Positions 16,642-24,644 of a DNA stretch of 61,077 nucleotides are shown here, one piece after another; the stretch's first letter is position 1; the number at the start of each line of letters is the position of its first letter. Origin of the DNA: Nonomuraea basaltis (GTDB taxonomy: Bacteria; Actinomycetota; Actinomycetes; Streptosporangiales; Streptosporangiaceae); contig NZ_VCJS01000064.1 of the NCBI RefSeq assembly GCF_005893125.1, positions 1 through 61,077 on the forward strand, written 5' to 3'. Made by a program: the position numbers and the translations under genes. Under the pieces are notes generated by a model that was given only the letters and a program-made list of their open reading frames with translations, was not told the origin of the DNA and searched no databases.

Positions 16642-19020
16642 TCAGTCCAAGAGGGCGAGCAGGTCGCGGTCCCCGCGTTCGCGGAGCCTGGTGAGCAGGT
16701 CGGGCAGGCTGACCGGCCCGGTCATGCCGATCCTCGTGGCGATCACCCTGGCCGCCTGGTCCCGGGTGCCTCCCGGGGCCGTGTACCCGACCAGGCGGAG
16801 CGCCTTGGTGATCTTCTCGGCTCCCTGTGCGGCCACCGGCAGGTGCCTGGCCCGCAGCACGCCCTCGTCCGACAGCGTCAGGAACAGGTGCCCGCCCTCG
16901 CGCGCTCCGACGTCCACGAGGAGGCGTTCGATGGATTCGAGCACCGGCCTGCCGTGCCACGTCATGGTCAGCTCGCCCGCGGCGCTCCTGACCGTCCTGC
17001 TCTCGCCCGGCGAGAGTCCCAGGTACGACGCGAAGCCCGTCGGCAACGCGCACTCGCCGCCCGCCAGTTGCTCGGCGGTCACGTCGATGCGCAGCCACCA
17101 CCGGCCGTCCGGCTGCCTGAAGCAGCGCCTCGTCTGGGAGACGTCCTTCAACGGCTGGTACGGCTTGTGCTCCTCGGCTCCGCCGTTGGCCTCGCCCGCC
17201 GGAGGCGCGACCGGCATGAACGCCTGGAACTGCGGCGGTCCTGGGGGCGGCGGCAGCGGTCCGGGACCGAACGCCGAATTAGGCGGGGGCGGCAGATCGA
17301 TCTGGGGCTGCGGCGGGGGCGGCAGGTCCACCTGCGGCTGCAATTGCAGCGACCGGTCCGCCTGGGGCTGCGGCTGGAACGACTGGTCCGGCTGGGGTGA
17401 CAGGGTCGCCAGCACGAACTGCCAGGCGGGCACCTCCAGCGCGCGGATCTCCAGGTTGTGCCAGTCGGCTGCGCCGATCAGCTGCTCCTTGGGCGCCGCC
17501 GGGCCGAGCGTTTTGCGTAGCTCGTCCAGGTGCGCTCGGTACGGCGCCGCCTCCTCGCTGGCCAGCCACTGGCCCAGACGTGCGCGGAACTCGTCCTCCG
17601 TGGCGGAGATCTCGGCGGGCGGGACGGCGAAGAGCTTGGCCAGCTGGTCAACGGCCGAGGGCTCGTCCGTGAACACCCTGTTCTGCGCCACGGCCCAGCT
17701 CTTGTCATCCAGGCCGGCGAACGCGGCCTCGATGAGCTGGGGCAACTCCTGGGGGGCGCCTGAGCTGACGCCCTCCCGCTCGGCTTCCGCGCTCTCCTGC
17801 GGGACGCCTGCCCCTTCGGCCGGCGCGCCCTGCGGGACGCCCGCCCCTTCGGCCGGCGTGGCCTCGGCCGGCGCGCCCTGGGCCAGCGCGCCTTCGGCAA
17901 GCGCGGCCGCCTCTTCGGCCGCCGGCTCGGGGGCGGGTTCATCGGCGGCGTGGAGCACGGGCTCGGGCCCGTCGCCCTCTTCGGCGGCAGGCTCGGCGTC
18001 GGCGTCCAGCACCGGCTCGGCACCCTCAGGCACGCCTTCCTCGGCCACAGCCTCATGAGGCACCGCGTCCTGACGCGCGTCGGGCTCAAGGCCGCTCTGG
18101 CCCGGTGCGACGGCCTCGGACTGGCCTTCGTCCGGTGCGACGGCCTCGGACTGGCCTTCGTCCGGTGCGACGGCCTTGAGCTCGCCCTCGGCTCCGGGGA
18201 CGGCCTCGCTCGGCGCGCCCTCGTGAGATGCCACGGCCTCATGAGGCGCCGGCTGCTCGCCCTCCAAGGCGGCCGCGCCCTCGACGGCGTCGGTGCCCTC
18301 GGCCGGTTCCATGGCCTGGGCAGCCTCGGCGGCCCCCATGGCGTGCGCGGCCTGCGCGGGCTCCTCGGCGGCGGGCTCGGCCTCGTCGGCTGCGGGCCCG
18401 GCGGCGAACGGCGGCGCGGGCTCGGCGACCGGCCCAGGCGTGTGCTCCGCCGCGATCGCCCCGGCGGCAGGCTCCTCGGTCCCGGGCGCCGGCGCCGGCT
18501 CGCCAGTGACGGGCTCAGGCGCCCCGGCGGCGTGCGCCGGTGCGGCCGCGGCCACACCCCGCGTACCGTCCCGGGGCGCGGTGACCGACGGGGTCGCCGG
18601 GGCCGCGATGGGGCGTGGGTTCGCGAGACGTACCAGGACGGCCGAGAACAGCGTGTTGAGCACCGCGCGCGCCTGGATGAAGGGCTGGTCGGCCAGCTCC
18701 CGGCTGGTCAGCCCCAGAAGCCCGGCCCACGAGCCGGCCCGGTCGAGCGCGATCGCGACGGCGGGCTCGTCGGCCTCCTCCGGGTCGAGGACGTGCAGCG
18801 CGGGTAACACGTCGCCCACCGCCGCCGCGGGCCAGTGCTCGAGGGCGATCTCCGTCAGGAGCTCGCCCAGGGACTCCGGGCCGATGGCGGCGAGGACACG
18901 TGGCATGGGCAGACTGCGCCACCACGCATCCGGCAGCTCCGGCTGCCCGGTGAGTAGCGTGATCGTCGACGCGTCGCTCCACCTCAACGGTGGTACGAGG
19001 TCGCTCAGGCAGAAATTCAT
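16642..19020 (-). CDS. 792-aa paralogue with long Ala/Glu/Pro linker and decayed HTH
   Basis: First gene of the helicase operon. Its N-terminus (1-135, LSDLVPPLRWSDASTITLL) and C-terminus (620-792, YQPLKDVSQTRRCF to the end RLRERGDRDLLALLD) align clearly with the 616-aa protein. Between them lie about 285 low-complexity residues rich in Ala, Glu and Pro (about 138-425), then a segment (425-545) aligned with the sigma-like region of the paralogue. There the recognition helix TRERIRQIE is replaced by PPAEISATE. The winged-helix part is absent and a Gln/Pro linker (about 540-610) takes its place. This suggests a scaffold that kept the interaction ends but lost DNA binding. No function is known. 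Confidence 0.72.
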   Translation of the reverse strand: MNFCLSDLVPPLRWSDASTITLLTGQPELPDAWWRSLPMPRVLAAIGPESLGELLTEIALEHWPAAAVGDVLPALHVLDPEEADEPAVAIALDRAGSWAGLLGLTSRELADQPFIQARAVLNTLFSAVLVRLANPRPIAAPATPSVTAPRDGTRGVAAAAPAHAAGAPEPVTGEPAPAPGTEEPAAGAIAAEHTPGPVAEPAPPFAAGPAADEAEPAAEEPAQAAHAMGAAEAAQAMEPAEGTDAVEGAAALEGEQPAPHEAVASHEGAPSEAVPGAEGELKAVAPDEGQSEAVAPDEGQSEAVAPGQSGLEPDARQDAVPHEAVAEEGVPEGAEPVLDADAEPAAEEGDGPEPVLHAADEPAPEPAAEEAAALAEGALAQGAPAEATPAEGAGVPQGAPAEGAGVPQESAEAEREGVSSGAPQELPQLIEAAFAGLDDKSWAVAQNRVFTDEPSAVDQLAKLFAVPPAEISATEDEFRARLGQWLASEEAAPYRAHLDELRKTLGPAAPKEQLIGAADWHNLEIRALEVPAWQFVLATLSPQPDQSFQPQPQADRSLQLQPQVDLPPPPQPQIDLPPPPNSAFGPGPLPPPPGPPQFQAFMPVAPPAGEANGGAEEHKPYQPLKDVSQTRRCFRQPDGRWWLRIDVTAEQLAGGECALPTGFASYLGLSPGESRTVRSAAGELTMTWHGRPVLESIERLLVDVGAREGGHLFLTLSDEGVLRARHLPVAAQGAEKITKALRLVGYTAPGGTRDQAARVIATRIGMTGPVSLPDLLTRLRERGDRDLLALLD
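18111..18170. repeat. Two exact 30-bp tandem units inside the 792-aa gene
   Basis: Two identical 30-bp units (18111-18140 and 18141-18170) encode repeated DEGQSEAVAP decapeptides in the disordered linker. Identical DNA suggests a recent duplication by slippage. A degenerate further unit lies beside them. Confidence 0.85.
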
Positions 19021-19112
19021 CCCGTTCCGTTCACCAGCCCCTCACGCCGCCGCAGCGGTGCAGCCATAATCTCGCCGCCCACGGAACAGACCATAGTCCG
19101 GCAAAACAGCCT

Positions 19113-19135
19113 TACGCATCATGCACTACGCATCA
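19113..19135. promoter_or_regulatory. Direct repeat upstream of the helicase operon
   Basis: TACGCATCA occurs at 19113-19121 and again at 19127-19135, 14 bases apart start to start. It lies about 95-115 bases before the first start codon of the helicase operon and overlaps the end of the methyltransferase gene. It could be a regulator site; no partner regulator is identified. Confidence 0.3.
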
Positions 19136-19936
19136 GCGCCGAACGGCGGCAAAGCGTAGACGCACGTAGTCGGCCATCCAGCCAGTCTCCCTGCGAAGCG
19201 CGGGCGCCGCCAGTTCGTTGACACGACGGAGCAGGGGTTCCACGATTTCCGGCGGGAGCCCTTCGAGCACCGGGGCGGCGAACATGCGCACCCAGTCGGC
19301 GGCCCCGCGGGGGCATTCGTCGAGTGGGGTCGGCCGGTCGAAGTATTCGAGCAACCTGACGACGAAACCCTCCTGCTCGAGGCGGCGGGCGTACTCGGCA
19401 GGCGTGGGAAAGTACCACGGCAGGTCGGGCTCGCGCAGGCCGTACTCGCGCCAGGCGGTCAGCATCGCGGCGGTCAGCTCGGCGCAGTTGCCCGACCCGC
19501 CCATCTCGGCGACGAAGCGCCCGCCGGGGGTGAGCGCCTCGCGGACGTTGGCGATCACGGTGCCGGGATCGCGGCTCATCCAGTGCAGCGCCGCGTTGGA
19601 GAAGACCGCGTCGTACGGGTCCACCACGGTGAAGTCGTGCCCGTCCCCGATGATGAAGTCGATGCCGGGGTATTGCGCCAGCGCCTTCTCGATCATGGCG
19701 GACGACCCGTCGATGCCGAGGACGTCCGCACCCCTGAAGGCGATCTGCGCGGTGAGCATCCCCGTGCCGCATCCGAGGTCGAGCACGCGCTCGCCGGGCC
19801 GCGGATCCAGCAGGTCGACCAGCGGCGCGCCCTGCGTCGAGACGTAGCCGAAGCTGCTGTCGTAGGCACGACTGTTCCACCGCTCCAAACTCGGTGTGTC
19901 GTATCGCAAGACGATCAGCTCACATTCGTCAGACAT
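19133..19936 (-). CDS. Class I SAM-dependent methyltransferase (trans-aconitate methyltransferase-like)
   Basis: Predicted 267 aa from the ATG at 19936, preceded by a GGGGG run; an in-frame start at 19993 would add 19 residues. It has the Rossmann methyltransferase motifs: VLDLGCGTGMLT (motif I), GIDGSSAMIEKA (motif II), DAVFSNAALHWM (motif IV) and LTPGGRFVAEMGG. The ALHW and 'GSGN' stretch plus the C-terminal layout resemble trans-aconitate 2-methyltransferase. The substrate is not provable from sequence. It sits between the helicase operon and the lipoprotein gene on the same strand. Confidence 0.82.
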   Translation of the reverse strand: MSDECELIVLRYDTPSLERWNSRAYDSSFGYVSTQGAPLVDLLDPRPGERVLDLGCGTGMLTAQIAFRGADVLGIDGSSAMIEKALAQYPGIDFIIGDGHDFTVVDPYDAVFSNAALHWMSRDPGTVIANVREALTPGGRFVAEMGGSGNCAELTAAMLTAWREYGLREPDLPWYFPTPAEYARRLEQEGFVVRLLEYFDRPTPLDECPRGAADWVRMFAAPVLEGLPPEIVEPLLRRVNELAAPALRRETGWMADYVRLRFAAVRR

Positions 19937-20010
19937 CGGGCCCCCGTGGCCGTGCTGTCTGCTCACTTTAGAGCCTGTACGTCCCAACGACATATCAAGT
20001 CACATCGGAC

Positions 20011-21075
20011 TCATCCCACGCTTTTTGTCCATTCCTCCTTCAGGTACGCCTTCGCCGCGTCTGCCTGCGGAATCGTCATGAGGACGGGCGGCCCCGGCGC
20101 CTTGGGAAGTTTGGCGGCCTGCTCGGCGTCGAGCGTGCCCTTCATGAGCATGGCCTCGCCGCGCGCCGGCCTGGCCCAGCCCTTCTGGAGCAGGTTCTGG
20201 CCCTCGTCGGAGAGCAGGAACTCCTGCCAGAGCCGGGCGGCGGCCGGGTGCGGGGCCGTCTTGTTGATCGCCTGTACGTGGTAACCGCCGAGCGCCGCGT
20301 CCCGCGGGATCGTCACCCGCCACGCGTCGGGATGCCCGGCGCTGCGGGCCGCGTTCAGGTGGTCCCAGGCGACGATCGCGTTGGCCTTGGCCGGCTCGGT
20401 GAGCCGCCCGGCCTGCTTGAGCTTGGCGAACAGCTCGACCCCCTGCTCCGGCTGGGGCGCCCCCGACCGCATGGAGGCGGCCATCACGCCGCCGAACGCC
20501 GACGCCGAGCGCAGCGGGTCGCCGTCGAGCGCCACCCGGTAGCCGGGATTCAGCAGGTCGGCGAAGGAGACCGGAGGCTTGACCTCGCGCGGGTCGTACC
20601 CGATGGACATGTAGCCGCCGTAGGCGGCGTACCAGGCGCCGGACTGGTCCTTGATGTGGTCGGGCAGGTCCTGCCAGCCCTGCACCCGGTACGGCGCGAA
20701 CCGGCCGGCCTCCTTGACGGCGACGTCCATGGTCAGGTCGAACACGTCCGGCTTGAGTTGCGCGGCCGCGTCGATCTGGCGCCGGCTGCTCGCGCCGGGC
20801 TCGAGCTCGTTGACCTTGAGCCCGTACTTGTCGGCGAAGGTGTCGATGACCTCGCCGAAGTTGACCCAGTCGCGGGGCAGCGCGATCACGTTGAGCCCAC
20901 CCTCGCGCTTGGCGGCCTCGGCGAGCCGCTCCATGGTGGCGAAGCCGGTCTTCAACGAGCTCGCCTGGACGTTGACCGGCGGAAGATTCTGGGCGGAGGT
21001 GGATTCTGTGGACGACGCGCCGCATCCGGCGCTGGCTAGGATGGCTGCTGCGGCGGCGCAGATACGTACGGTCAC
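20011..21075 (-). CDS. ABC transporter substrate-binding lipoprotein
   Basis: A 354-aa extracellular solute-binding protein of the polyamine/iron (PotD/FbpA-like) class. The GTG start at 21075 gives a short signal with lipobox LASAGC, so Cys18 would be lipidated and the protein held outside the membrane. Fold marks include the early ALPRDWVNFGEVIDTFADKYG segment and the middle 'WYAAYGGYMSIGYDPREVKPPVSFADLLNPGYRVALDGDP', typical of this binding-protein class. No permease or ATPase gene is adjacent, so the transported compound cannot be named. It lies about 75 bases upstream of the methyltransferase on the same strand. Confidence 0.8.
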   Translation of the reverse strand: MTVRICAAAAAILASAGCGASSTESTSAQNLPPVNVQASSLKTGFATMERLAEAAKREGGLNVIALPRDWVNFGEVIDTFADKYGLKVNELEPGASSRRQIDAAAQLKPDVFDLTMDVAVKEAGRFAPYRVQGWQDLPDHIKDQSGAWYAAYGGYMSIGYDPREVKPPVSFADLLNPGYRVALDGDPLRSASAFGGVMAASMRSGAPQPEQGVELFAKLKQAGRLTEPAKANAIVAWDHLNAARSAGHPDAWRVTIPRDAALGGYHVQAINKTAPHPAAARLWQEFLLSDEGQNLLQKGWARPARGEAMLMKGTLDAEQAAKLPKAPGPPVLMTIPQADAAKAYLKEEWTKSVG

Positions 21076-21092
21076 ACAGTGAATACTCGCTG

Positions 21093-21350
21093 TTACATTC
21101 GCTCAGGTCGAGGAGGCGCGGCCGGGACGACCTTGGCCGCCACCAGCGTTTCTTCGAAAATCTCCACCAGCGTGCCGTCCTTTTTACGGACGCGCAGCAC
21201 GCCGCCCTCCCAGGACTCGAGGATCCCCACCGCGTCGCGAAACCCGCCGGGGACGCGCCTGCGGGTGGTGATCCGTGCACCTATATCCTGAGTTGTGATG
21301 GCGATAACGAGGCGTGCGGCCACGAGTTTGCCACCCTCCGTTTCGGCCAC
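21093..21350 (-). CDS. Small SH3-like protein (Rv0428c N-terminal-type domain, stand-alone)
   Basis: An 85-aa protein matching in outline the SH3-like domain that precedes the GNAT acetyltransferase in the mycobacterial Rv0428c family. Marks are ARITTRRRVPGG, then AVGILESWEGGVLRVRKKDGTLVEI and VAAKVVPAAPPRPERM. Here the acetyltransferase part is absent and the gene ends normally. It is upstream of the lipoprotein gene and divergent from the ferredoxin gene, a place where I expect it in related actinomycetes. Function unknown; small SH3 barrels often bind nucleic acid or peptides. Confidence 0.65.
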   Translation of the reverse strand: MAETEGGKLVAARLVIAITTQDIGARITTRRRVPGGFRDAVGILESWEGGVLRVRKKDGTLVEIFEETLVAAKVVPAAPPRPERM

Positions 21351-21430
21351 CTGGTAAGCACGGCAATACTAGGGCGTAGCAAACCGCGGTCAGAGAGTCA
21401 TGCCATGGTGCGGAGAAGAAGGAGCTCGAG

Positions 21431-21757
21431 GTGACCTACGTCATCGCGCAGCCTTGCGTGGACGTCCTGGACAAGGCGTGCATCGAGGAGTGCCCCGTCG
21501 ATTGCATCTACGAGGGCGAGCGCATGCTTTACATCCACCCCGACGAGTGCGTGGACTGCGGCGCGTGTGAGCCTGTATGCCCCGTCGAGGCGATTTTCTA
21601 TGAGGACGACCTGCCCGAGCAGTGGAAGGACTTCTACAAGGCGAACGTGGACTTCTTCGAAGACCTCGGCTCGCCCGGTGGCGCCTCGAAGGTCGGCAAG
21701 ATAGACAAGGACCACCCGGTGGTGGCCGCCCTGCCACCGCAGGGCGAGGACCACTAG
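21431..21757 (+). CDS. fdxA: Seven-iron ferredoxin FdxA
   Basis: A 108-aa ferredoxin with a [3Fe-4S] and a [4Fe-4S] cluster. The Cys pattern is CVDVLDKACIEECPVDC for the first part and CVDCGACEPVCP for the second. As in other 7-iron ferredoxins, the first motif has a longer spacing than in 8-iron forms. The start is GTG at 21431 with a GGAGCTCGAGG stretch upstream. It precedes dapC, as Rv1177 precedes Rv1178 in M. tuberculosis, and carries low-potential electrons in the cytoplasm. Confidence 0.93.
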   Translation: MTYVIAQPCVDVLDKACIEECPVDCIYEGERMLYIHPDECVDCGACEPVCPVEAIFYEDDLPEQWKDFYKANVDFFEDLGSPGGASKVGKIDKDHPVVAALPPQGEDH

Positions 21758-21858
21758 CAGGTTCCGGCACGCCGTGCGCGGGGGCATCCAGGCCGGGTGC
21801 GCCCCGCCCCTGTGGCGTGCCGCACGCTTCGTACGGCATCGCAACACCCTGGAGAACC

Positions 21859-22929
21859 GTGAACAACCTGCCCGACTTCCCCTGGGACCGGCTGGAGCCG
21901 TACAAAGCGCGTGCGCTCGCACATCCCGACGGCATCGCCGACCTCTCGGTCGGCACGCCCGTCGACCCCGTGCCCGAGGTCGTCCAGAACGCCTTCGTCC
22001 AGGCCGTCGACAGCCCCGGCTACCCCTTCACCCACGGCACCACGGCGCTGCGCGAGGCCGCGGCCGGGTGGCTGCGGCGCAGGCACGGCGTAACCGTCGA
22101 TCAGCAGGACGTGCTCCCGCTGATCGGCTCCAAGGAGTTCGTCGCATGGCTGCCCACCTACCTGGGTGCCAGGCGAGTGGTCTTCCCCGAGCTGGCCTAC
22201 CCCACCTACGACGTGGGTGCCCGGCTGGCAGGGGCGGTGGCCACGGCCTCCGACAGCACGCTCGCGCTCGGCCCCGAGCACGTGGACCTCGTCTGGGTCA
22301 ACTCGCCGGGCAACCCCACGGGCCGGGTGCTGCCCGCCGAGCACCTGCGCAAGGTGGTCTCCTGGGCGCGCGAGCGCGGCACGATCGTGGCCTCCGACGA
22401 GTGCTACATCGAGCTCGGCTGGGAAGAGGAGCCGGTCTCGATCCTCCACCCCGATGTCTGCGGCGGCTCTCACGAGGGGTTGCTCGCCGTCCACTCGCTC
22501 TCCAAGCGCTCCAACCTGGCCGGCTACCGCGCCGGTTTCGTGACGGGCGATCCCGTCCTGGTCAAGCGGCTGCTGGAGACCCGCAAGCACGCCGGCATGA
22601 TGATGCCCGCTCCCGTCCAGGCGGCGATGACGGCGGCGCTCGGCGACGACGCGCACGCCGACGCCCAGCGCGAGCTGTACGCCGCCCGCCGCGCCCTGCT
22701 GCGCCCCGCGCTGGAGCGGGCGGGCTGGAGCATCGACCATTCGACGGCAGGGCTGTACTTCTGGGCATCGAACGGGCAAAGCGCCTGGGATCAGGTGAGC
22801 AAGCTCGCCGAAATCGGCATTTTGGTCGCGCCGGGTGACTTCTACGGACCGGCAGGTGGACGGCACATCCGTATCGCCGTCACCGCCACTGACGAACGTA
22901 TCAGTGCGGCAGTGCGCCGCCTCCAGTAG
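21859..22929 (+). CDS. dapC: Succinyldiaminopimelate transaminase DapC
   Basis: A 356-aa PLP-dependent class I/II aminotransferase that converts N-succinyl-2-amino-6-ketopimelate to N-succinyl-diaminopimelate in lysine and peptidoglycan synthesis. The start is GTG at 21859 with GGAGAA 3 bases before it, which rules out the longer open frame. Landmarks are NSPGNPTG, SDECYIELGW and the PLP lysine in SLSKRSNLAGYR. Position after fdxA and ahead of dapD/dapE supports DapC over other transaminases. Confidence 0.92.
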   Translation: MNNLPDFPWDRLEPYKARALAHPDGIADLSVGTPVDPVPEVVQNAFVQAVDSPGYPFTHGTTALREAAAGWLRRRHGVTVDQQDVLPLIGSKEFVAWLPTYLGARRVVFPELAYPTYDVGARLAGAVATASDSTLALGPEHVDLVWVNSPGNPTGRVLPAEHLRKVVSWARERGTIVASDECYIELGWEEEPVSILHPDVCGGSHEGLLAVHSLSKRSNLAGYRAGFVTGDPVLVKRLLETRKHAGMMMPAPVQAAMTAALGDDAHADAQRELYAARRALLRPALERAGWSIDHSTAGLYFWASNGQSAWDQVSKLAEIGILVAPGDFYGPAGGRHIRIAVTATDERISAAVRRLQ

Positions 22930-23020
22930 GATCGCCCGTCATAGCAAGCCGTACGCGCTTGAACGCATAAATCGATAAGGGCTTTTGCCGAGGCAGACCG
23001 CGAGTGGAGCGAGCTGATCG

Positions 23021-23683
23021 ATGAGCATGACCTCCATGGTCGTACTCGGGCTGAGCATCGCCCTGGTCCTGCTGTTACTGGGCGCCTTCTGGGCCACCTT
23101 GCGGCAGGACAGGAAAGGCCGTGCGAGCACGCCGGCGCCGGCGGTTGAGGTTGCTCCCGTCGAGACCCCGCTGCCGGCTCCGGTGAGCGCGCCGGGGCAT
23201 GCCGGCACCGACTACACCGACCCCCGCACCATCCGGGTCGGGGACCGGATCGAGGTGCACGGCTCGCCGGCGCGCGTGCTGGGCGCGATGCACATCTCCT
23301 GGCAGGGGCAGCAGTGGACCGAATACCTGCTGCGCGACGCCTCCCGCCGCTTCCAGTGGCTTTCCGTCGAGGTACGCGACGGCGATCCGCCGCATCTTGA
23401 GGTGCTGCTCTGGACCGACGTGCCCACGGAGGGCATGGTCCCGGCCAAGAGCATGCTGATCATGGAGGGCGTGGAGTTCTTCCCGATCGAGCGGGGCACG
23501 GCCGCGTTCAAGAGCGAGGGCGAGACCGGCAACCCCGACCGGGGGCTGCTCGACTTCGCCGACTACCACGCCTCCGACGGGCGGCTGCTGTCCTTCGAAC
23601 GCATCCAGGGCAGCACATGGACGGCCAGCTACGCCCAGCCGCTGCCGCCTGGCTCGATCTCCATCATCCGCCGCGCCACCTGA
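23021..23683 (+). CDS. DUF4178 domain membrane-anchored protein
   Basis: A 220-aa protein with one N-terminal membrane helix (about residues 5-27), a short Pro/Ala-rich linker and a beta-rich domain of about 140 residues. The domain starts at IRVGDRIEVHGSPARVLG and fits the DUF4178 family. The motif WTEYLLRDASRRFQWLSVE is characteristic. DUF4178 proteins in other bacteria accompany membrane-remodelling or spermidine-synthase-like genes; here no such neighbour is present. Function unknown. Confidence 0.78.
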   Translation: MSMTSMVVLGLSIALVLLLLGAFWATLRQDRKGRASTPAPAVEVAPVETPLPAPVSAPGHAGTDYTDPRTIRVGDRIEVHGSPARVLGAMHISWQGQQWTEYLLRDASRRFQWLSVEVRDGDPPHLEVLLWTDVPTEGMVPAKSMLIMEGVEFFPIERGTAAFKSEGETGNPDRGLLDFADYHASDGRLLSFERIQGSTWTASYAQPLPPGSISIIRRAT

Positions 23684-23791
23684 CCCCGGTCCGCCAGAAA
23701 GGCTCCCACCGGCCCTCCGTACGCCGCCCCGCCCCTGCGAACCAGCGCAGCTCGCACGGGCGCGCAATTGCGACACGCGTGCGCGTGGGCG

Positions 23792-24607
23792 TCAGGACAG
23801 CTCGACCTGGGTGGCGCCCGACGCCTCGCCCGCCTGCCAGCCCTCGACCTCGATGTCGTTGGACCAGGTGGCGCCGCTGAAGCGGACGCGGCTCAGCGCG
23901 TACTTCTCGGCATGGGCCACCGACCACGCGGCGACCAGCCACCCGCGCTTCTTCGTGGTGATCGCCGTGCTGCCGAGCGCCCTGGCGAGCTGCTTGCGCG
24001 CCTCCGCGGTCTTGGGCCGCGACGCGGGCGTCTTGGTCGTCGGATACCAGCAGTGCACGGCCTGCGGCACGCGCCCGGTGAACGCGGCGGCGAGGACCTT
24101 GGCATCCTCCTCGTGCGGCGCGTACGCGTAGCCGCCCGCCGAGCGCTGCACCGCCTGGGCCGCCTCCGCCAGCGGGATCTTGCGGTAGTTCTTCACCTTG
24201 ACCAGCGCCGAGAAGAACTTGTTCGTGGCGTAGACCGGGTCCATGAGCTGCTTCTTGGTGCCCCAGCCCTGCGACTCCCGCTGCTGGAACACGCCCACCG
24301 AGTCGCGGTCGCCGTGGTCGAGGTTGAGGAGCTTCGACTCCTGGATCGCGGTCGCGTACGCGATCACCACGGCCCGCTCGGGCAGCTTGCGCCGCGCCGC
24401 GACGGCGGCGATGGTGGCCGAGATCTGCGCCTGCTCGGGATCGAGGTCACGCTCGCCGCCCGGCGTGCGCACAGTGCAGCTCGCCTCGGGAATCGCCAGC
24501 TCTGGCGCCTTCTTCAGCAGGTGGTACAGGCCCACAGAAATGCCCACGGCGAGCACGACGACGATGATCGCGATGGTGATGACTCCACGGGAGAAGCGCA
24601 CGTGCAC
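23792..24607 (-). CDS. Secreted lysozyme-fold (transglycosylase-like) protein
   Basis: Predicted about 271 aa. The frame is open upstream to an ATG at 24646, but that start would interlock with the divergent dapD start, so the GTG at 24607 is preferred. A membrane helix (VITIAIIVVVLAVGISVGLY) anchors or exports it. The next domain has the lysozyme-like signature AYATAIQESKLLNLDHGDRDSVGVFQQRESQGWG, with Glu in QES as likely catalytic acid, then YATNKFFSALVKV. This family is common in actinomycetes and is often annotated only as hypothetical. Cell-wall cleavage or binding outside the membrane is inferred. Confidence 0.72.
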   Translation of the reverse strand: MHVRFSRGVITIAIIVVVLAVGISVGLYHLLKKAPELAIPEASCTVRTPGGERDLDPEQAQISATIAAVAARRKLPERAVVIAYATAIQESKLLNLDHGDRDSVGVFQQRESQGWGTKKQLMDPVYATNKFFSALVKVKNYRKIPLAEAAQAVQRSAGGYAYAPHEEDAKVLAAAFTGRVPQAVHCWYPTTKTPASRPKTAEARKQLARALGSTAITTKKRGWLVAAWSVAHAEKYALSRVRFSGATWSNDIEVEGWQAGEASGATQVELS

Positions 24608-24644
24608 CCTGAAAAACCTACCCGGCCGGATAAGCTCCGTGGCC

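Noticed and set aside
23684..23791. Possible gene or strong hairpin between the DUF4178 and lysozyme-like genes
   Set aside because: Only weak inverted bases around CACGCG; nothing that supports a gene or clear terminator.
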